Positions 6,358 to 10,297 of a stretch of 10,297 nt of DNA are shown in pieces. The position numbers were made by a program, and so were the translations under genes. Below the pieces are notes generated by a model. The model had not been told where the DNA came from, searched no databases, and worked only from the letters and a program-made list of their open reading frames with translations. The DNA is taken from NCBI GenBank assembly GCA_002773975.1, contig PEZR01000166.1:4614-14910 (forward strand), read 5' to 3'. This DNA comes from Bdellovibrio sp. CG10_big_fil_rev_8_21_14_0_10_47_8. GTDB lineage: Bacteria; Bdellovibrionota; Bdellovibrionia; Bdellovibrionales; Bdellovibrionaceae. Each line of letters begins with the position of its first letter. The first letter of the stretch is position 1.

Positions 6358-7143
6358 CTAGGCCACATCCAGTTCGCCGGAGCCGAGGGTTTGGGCTAGC
6401 TTGCCCCGCAACCTTGATACGGCTTGAGCATGAAGCTGAGACACACGACTCTCGGTGACTCGCAAAACTTTTCCGATCTCTTTAAGATTGAGATCTTCAT
6501 AGTAGTACAGCGAAAGCACGAGCCGTTGTCGTTCAGGCAATTCCTCGATCGCCTGGGTGACCAAATCCTTCACCGTTTTGACATTCAATTGATTGAATGG
6601 ATTGCTCAGTCGACAACCTTCAAGGATATTTAAAATTGATTTCTTATCCACGTTACTGAAGGTCTGAGACTCATCAATAGAAAGAAGACTCACTGGTCGC
6701 ACTTGGTTCAATAGATCATAAAACTCTTCAATGGAAACATCCAAAGCCTTGGCGACCTCTTCATCCGTGGCCGTACGCCCCATCTCTGCTTCGAGATGTG
6801 AAACGGTTTTATCCAACACTTTGGCTTTATCTCGAATTGAGCGCGGAACCCAATCTTGGGCTCGCAATTCATCCAAAATAGCACCACGAATTCGAAATTC
6901 CGCATAGGTCTTAAATTTATTATCCCGAGTGGGATCATATTTATCAATCGCATCCATCAGGCCGATCACACCACTTGAAATCAAGTCATCCAACTCAATA
7001 TTCGAAGGTAGACGAACCGCAATTTTCTGCGCAATAAATTTAATCAGCGGCGCGTATTCAACAATGAGTTTGTCTTTCTCATCGGCCGTGACTCGACGAG
7101 GTTCGTCTTTGTACTTTTTCAGTAATACCGTGTTTTTTGCCAT
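6358..7143 (-). CDS. fliA: Flagellar sigma factor FliA (sigma-28)
   Basis: This sigma factor directs RNA polymerase to late flagellar and chemotaxis promoters, and is normally held by the anti-sigma factor FlgM. The 261 residues are slightly longer than typical FliA. Region 2 spans about 25-97 (LIKFIAQKIA, then DDLISSGVIGLMDAIDKYDP, then FRIRGAILDELR). DWVPRSIR (97-104), the FliA/SigD hallmark, marks the start of region 3. Region 4 ends with a helix-turn-helix (LKEIGKVLRVTESRVSQLHAQA). GAGGGG lies nine bases before the ATG. It is the last gene of the flagellar operon, 63 bases after flhG. That gap holds a TAAAAT -10-like hexamer (7171-7166) with only a poor -35, so an internal promoter is possible but weak. 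No flgM is visible here. It converges on the sigma-32 gene with 7 bases between stops. Confidence 0.96.
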   Translation of the reverse strand: MAKNTVLLKKYKDEPRRVTADEKDKLIVEYAPLIKFIAQKIAVRLPSNIELDDLISSGVIGLMDAIDKYDPTRDNKFKTYAEFRIRGAILDELRAQDWVPRSIRDKAKVLDKTVSHLEAEMGRTATDEEVAKALDVSIEEFYDLLNQVRPVSLLSIDESQTFSNVDKKSILNILEGCRLSNPFNQLNVKTVKDLVTQAIEELPERQRLVLSLYYYEDLNLKEIGKVLRVTESRVSQLHAQAVSRLRGKLAQTLGSGELDVA

Positions 7144-7206
7144 GAATGATGTCCCCTCAGCTCAAATTTTATCAAAACGATATTCATCTCGAAAGTCCAA
7201 ATCCTG

Positions 7207-8028
7207 CTATGCCACACCCACGACCTGCTCCCAGAAAAACTGGAGTCCGGCCTTATCCTGTTGCTTTTCCAGGGAAGATTCCAATTGGCGCGAAATCTGA
7301 AGCAGATATTTGGCTGCCTCAGATTGTGGCTCGTGTTTCATTATGAGACGTTGGTTCTGTGTCGATTTTCTATACAGGTTGTCCATTGGCAAAGCTCCCC
7401 AATAGTCCAGTCCTATACTGAGGAAACGATTGACGACGTCATTGAAGCGATTAAAGAGCTGTAAGCCCTCAGTTTCGTCACGGACCTGATTACAGATGAT
7501 AGAGAAGTTGTTCTCTTTGTACTCTTGATGCAAAACCTTGATCAACGCGTAAGAATCGGCCAAAGACGACGGATCCGGAGTAATAATCACGCTGCTCACC
7601 TGAGACGCGGAATTCAGATACAAAACATTATCTGCAATGCCAGGAGCAGTATCAATCAACAGATAATCATAGTGATAGTCCAACGTGCTCACTGCATCCA
7701 GCAGAGAACGACGCTCAAATGCGTTCAAGCGTGAGAGCTCAACAACGCCGCTCCCACCTGGAATCAGGGCGATATTCGGGGCCAATGGCACCAATACCTG
7801 ATCGATTTCTTTTTCGCCGTGAAGAACATCCAAAATATTTCCATCTGGCTTCACGCCAAACATGATGTCCACATTCGCCATTCCCAAATCTCCGTCGAAA
7901 ATCAAAACCCGTTTTCCCCGGAGTGCCAAGGCATAGGCCATATTCGAGACCACAGTGGTCTTCCCCACTCCTCCTTTTCCGGAGGTGATACAGATAGTCT
8001 TTGTCCGATTCCGAATTTTTAGTGCCAT
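7207..8028 (-). CDS. flhG: Flagellar number regulator FlhG (MinD/ParA-like ATPase; also FleN/YlxH)
   Basis: This membrane-associated MinD-type ATPase works with FlhF to limit flagellar number and place flagella. The 273 residues begin with a deviant Walker A, KGGVGKTT (18-25, signature lysine K18). DGDLGMANVD (45-54) follows, then LLIDTAPGI with D126 as the Walker B aspartate. The C-terminal 40 residues form a charged helix ending in a hydrophobic, aromatic tail (LQFFWEQVVGVA) that could be the membrane-targeting helix. Only about ten residues precede the first strand, so the DQAxxLR-type helix that activates FlhF GTPase in other species is absent. The start cannot be moved upstream, because the in-frame flhF stop TAA is two codons before the ATG. 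AGGGA at the flhF end serves as ribosome binding site. Confidence 0.95.
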   Translation of the reverse strand: MALKIRNRTKTICITSGKGGVGKTTVVSNMAYALALRGKRVLIFDGDLGMANVDIMFGVKPDGNILDVLHGEKEIDQVLVPLAPNIALIPGGSGVVELSRLNAFERRSLLDAVSTLDYHYDYLLIDTAPGIADNVLYLNSASQVSSVIITPDPSSLADSYALIKVLHQEYKENNFSIICNQVRDETEGLQLFNRFNDVVNRFLSIGLDYWGALPMDNLYRKSTQNQRLIMKHEPQSEAAKYLLQISRQLESSLEKQQDKAGLQFFWEQVVGVA

Positions 8029-8031
8029 AGT

Positions 8032-9483
8032 TTATCCCTGCTGATCTACTCTGTTCATTTTTGTGATCTTGAAAATTAAGTCCAAAACTCGTTCTCGCGT
8101 CGCAACTTCATAGTCCTCCGGAACTCGACTGCCGATCCCAAAGCTATGGAGTGGTGTTGAGAATCTCCTCATAAAATTATAGATAGTCCCATGCTGATTG
8201 GACTCATCTAGACCCGTAAAAATCACATCTTGAAATTCGGTGACTTTGTAGCGCTTTCCAATCTCCGTCAGGTCTGAATCTTTCCCCAAACATGAAAGCA
8301 CCAGATGTGTTCTCAAACTCCACCTCTGGTCCGGCGGGAGCAACTGCCGAATCAAAGAAATCTCTTCCATTGACTTGAGACTGAGCCCGGGAGAGTCGAC
8401 TAAAATATGGTCATACCCGCTGAGCTGAGCCATGATCTTGTCCCAGTCTGATCTTTGCCGAACAATGGCAAATGGCACATTGAGAATCTGAGCATAGATT
8501 CTCATTTGATCGGCAGCTCCCACCTTCATAGTGTCCAAAGTCACCAAGGCGACCTTTTTATTTTCCTGCACAACGTAATGGCTGGCCATCTTAATCAAGG
8601 TCGATGTCTTTCCACTGCCGGCAGGCCCAACAAAAACATGAATCTTTGAAACCTGCTTGTCGGTGACGACTTGAGTGCTGTTCAAAATATATTTTGCGGT
8701 CCAAGCTTCGACCAGGGCCTTGTTCTTGAGTTTCAAGGCCGGCATTTGTTGCTGAGCTTCGGTGAGAATTTCTGCTGCCACTGATTCGGCAATGCCCGCC
8801 TTAATCAGACGATCAAACATCTCACTGACCTCAAATCTCAGGCCGTAGCTAGCTCCAGGATGCTGACCCGCCAAAATATTCTGGGGCATCTCACGAAACT
8901 GGGCGATCAGCTGCTTAAGCCCGGCAATCTCACCCTTCAAGGCTGAGATTTCGCTACGATCCCTGGTTGCGCCGGGTGCCATTGGAGCAGTGGGCTTCGC
9001 ATTTCGACCTTTGATCGGATTTGATCTGGGCTCTGGCTCGGGAACGTTGTCCTGCAAGGCGGTCAATGCCCTCTGCGCAGCACCCCGAATTCTCTCAGCC
9101 GCCAAAACAGCTTGATTCTGAGCCGCCTGTTGTTCGTCTTCGATCTCGATATATCTGGTACGAGTGATTGTTCGCGGCGCCTTTTCTTCTTGGCCGGCAA
9201 TATAGCTATTTACCATTTGGTCGATCATCTGCTTTTGAACTCTCGCTGGACTTCGGAGCAATTTTTCTCTATCTTCGGTTCTTAATCGACTTTCAACAAA
9301 TCTCTTTCTTTGCAAAGTCTCCTCCGAAACTGCTGCGGTGATTTCAACACTGCCCTCCCCGACTAAACCAAAGCTCTTGTTGTTATCGCGAGCACTGAGA
9401 ATAATGGCGTCGGGTCCCAGCTGGGTTTTGACCATCTCCAGAGCTTCCTTCATCGTTCGTGCCTCGAATTTTTTAACTTGCAT
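8032..9483 (-). CDS. flhF: Flagellar biosynthesis SRP-type GTPase FlhF
   Basis: This SRP-family GTPase marks the cell pole for flagellar assembly. The 483 residues show the typical FlhF N-terminus (MQVKKFEA, MKEALEMVKTQLGPDAIILS), a basic/proline linker (about 60-200) including a PEPEPR stretch, an N domain, and the G domain. G1 is GPAGSGKT (286-293), intact. G2 reads DTMKVGA from D317, with Lys where family members usually have Arg. G3 reads DSPGLS from D363 instead of DTAG. G4 reads TGLD (423-426) instead of TKLD. The closing motif reads GIGSRVPED where Gln is usual instead of Ser. The start overlaps the flhA end by 11 bases and has GGAG seven bases upstream. It is followed by flhG after 3 bases in the same frame. 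Identity is secure, and GTPase competence is an open question. Confidence 0.96.
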   Translation of the reverse strand: MQVKKFEARTMKEALEMVKTQLGPDAIILSARDNNKSFGLVGEGSVEITAAVSEETLQRKRFVESRLRTEDREKLLRSPARVQKQMIDQMVNSYIAGQEEKAPRTITRTRYIEIEDEQQAAQNQAVLAAERIRGAAQRALTALQDNVPEPEPRSNPIKGRNAKPTAPMAPGATRDRSEISALKGEIAGLKQLIAQFREMPQNILAGQHPGASYGLRFEVSEMFDRLIKAGIAESVAAEILTEAQQQMPALKLKNKALVEAWTAKYILNSTQVVTDKQVSKIHVFVGPAGSGKTSTLIKMASHYVVQENKKVALVTLDTMKVGAADQMRIYAQILNVPFAIVRQRSDWDKIMAQLSGYDHILVDSPGLSLKSMEEISLIRQLLPPDQRWSLRTHLVLSCLGKDSDLTEIGKRYKVTEFQDVIFTGLDESNQHGTIYNFMRRFSTPLHSFGIGSRVPEDYEVATRERVLDLIFKITKMNRVDQQG

Positions 9484-10297
9484 GATTCATCTCCACCACT
9501 CCCACCGATTTTACGTTGGCCTCAGAGGTTAATTCGTTGTGCGATAAAACCACCAATTGCGGAATGAACCGCGAAGTTAACTTGTACAAATGACGCCGAG
9601 CTGTCGGACTGGTGAGCAGAATTGGTTGGCCGGCAATCTCAGGATGGAATTCAACGGTGTTTGCGATTTCAGTAATTAGTTTTTGCGCCGTCTGAGGATC
9701 CATCACCAATTGAACTCCCTGCTCTGTCTGAATCAATGAGTTAGCAATCAGCTCTTCAATATGTGGATGCAGAGTCATCACCTGCACGCTGCCAATGTCG
9801 CCCGAATACTTTGCTGTAATTGATCGAGCCAAAGCTTTCCGGACGGACTCAGTCAACACTTCGATATCTTTAGTGTTGCCGGCGTCATCTGCCAGAGTTT
9901 CAAAAATTGTGCGAAGATCCCGAATGGAAACCTGCTCTTTAAGAAGACTTTGCAGAACACGCACCACGTTTCCTAGAGGCATGCGATCAGGGATCAGGTC
10001 CTCGACTACCTTTGGATAGGTCTTCTTGAAGTTATCAACCAGAGCAGCAGCTTCCTGCCGTCCCAAAAGTTCATGGGCATGAGTTCGGATAATTTCCGTC
10101 AAATGAGTCGCCATGACCGTTGGCAAATCCACCACCGTATATCCCGCAACTTCAGCCTGCTCCTTCAACGCTCCATTGATCCAAAGCGCATCCAAACCAA
10201 AAGCCGGCTCCTTGGTTGGATATCCATCAACGGGATCTGATACATTGCCGGGGTCCATCGCCAACATGCAGTCAGGCCGCAAAATTCCGCCGCTAAT
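9473..10297 (-). CDS. flhA: Flagellar export gate protein FlhA, C-terminal part (cut by window edge)
   Basis: This is the cytoplasmic domain of FlhA, the large membrane component of the flagellar type III export gate, which binds chaperone-substrate complexes. The 274 residues visible read from the window edge without a start. ISGGILRPDCMLAMDPG continues from upstream, and the TTG at 10282 is internal and not a start. Recognisable FlhA_C segments are DLPTVMATHLTEIIRTHAHELLGRQE, PLGNVVRVLQSLL and the C-terminal LTSPTARRHLYKL-FIPQLVVLSHNEL block. This matches the FlhA_C subdomains in order and appears intact. The membrane-spanning N-terminal half lies beyond 10297. The last 11 bases overlap the start of flhF, indicating translational coupling in one operon. 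Confidence 0.97.
   Translation of the reverse strand: MSGGILRPDCMLAMDPGNVSDPVDGYPTKEPAFGLDALWINGALKEQAEVAGYTVVDLPTVMATHLTEIIRTHAHELLGRQEAAALVDNFKKTYPKVVEDLIPDRMPLGNVVRVLQSLLKEQVSIRDLRTIFETLADDAGNTKDIEVLTESVRKALARSITAKYSGDIGSVQVMTLHPHIEELIANSLIQTEQGVQLVMDPQTAQKLITEIANTVEFHPEIAGQPILLTSPTARRHLYKLTSRFIPQLVVLSHNELTSEANVKSVGVVEMNHAS

Noticed and set aside
7144..7206. Separate fliA promoter in the flhG-fliA gap (TAAAAT at 7171-7166).
   Set aside because: The -35 position matches only three of six bases, and the operon arrangement explains fliA expression without it.
10268..10282. TTG at 10282 as the start of a short 269-residue protein.
   Set aside because: The frame is open to the window edge and the residues before the TTG (ISGGI) continue the FlhA sequence, so this is the C-terminal part of a longer gene.

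Overview
The window looks like core chromosome from a flagellated Gram-negative bacterium, most likely a Bdellovibrio-type predator or a relative in Bdellovibrionota. This rests on the flhA-flhF-flhG-fliA order, the style of the FliA and sigma-32 proteins as I remember that group, and roughly even base composition. It is an inference from protein character, because no rRNA or other direct taxonomic marker is present. I see no mobile element, CRISPR array, tRNA or rRNA, and no obvious island.

Layout. (1) 12-2702 (+): valS, complete. (2) 2703-3064: a 362-base stretch without a gene. It holds a clear intrinsic terminator and a possible small structured RNA. (3) 3065-4837 (-): aspS, complete, converging on valS. 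(4) 4838-4953: the divergent region between aspS and the next operon. (5) 4954-5259 (+): a 101-residue protein of the polyhydroxyalkanoic-acid-system type, followed 14 bases later by a sigma-32 (RpoH)-type sigma factor at 5274-6350 (+) with an unusual lysine-rich then acidic N-terminal extension. (6) 6358-10297 (-): a flagellar operon read right to left. It runs flhA (C-terminal part only, cut by the window edge), flhF, flhG and fliA. flhA and flhF overlap by 11 bases, flhF and flhG are 3 bases apart, and flhG and fliA are 63 bases apart.

How the genes work together. FlhA is the export-gate protein of the flagellar secretion system, FlhF and FlhG set flagellar site and number, and FliA is the sigma factor for late flagellar genes. 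The flagellar operon ends tail to tail against the sigma-32 gene with only 7 bases between stop codons and no visible terminator. Transcription of the two sigma-factor genes is therefore likely to overlap.

Most of the window is ordinary housekeeping and motility. The points worth a second look are the two-charge N-terminus of the sigma-32 protein, changed GTPase motifs in FlhF together with a FlhG that lacks the usual activator extension, an in-frame flhF-flhG junction, residues suggesting a non-discriminating AspRS, and the possible small RNA after valS. I did not find a convincing wholly new system.
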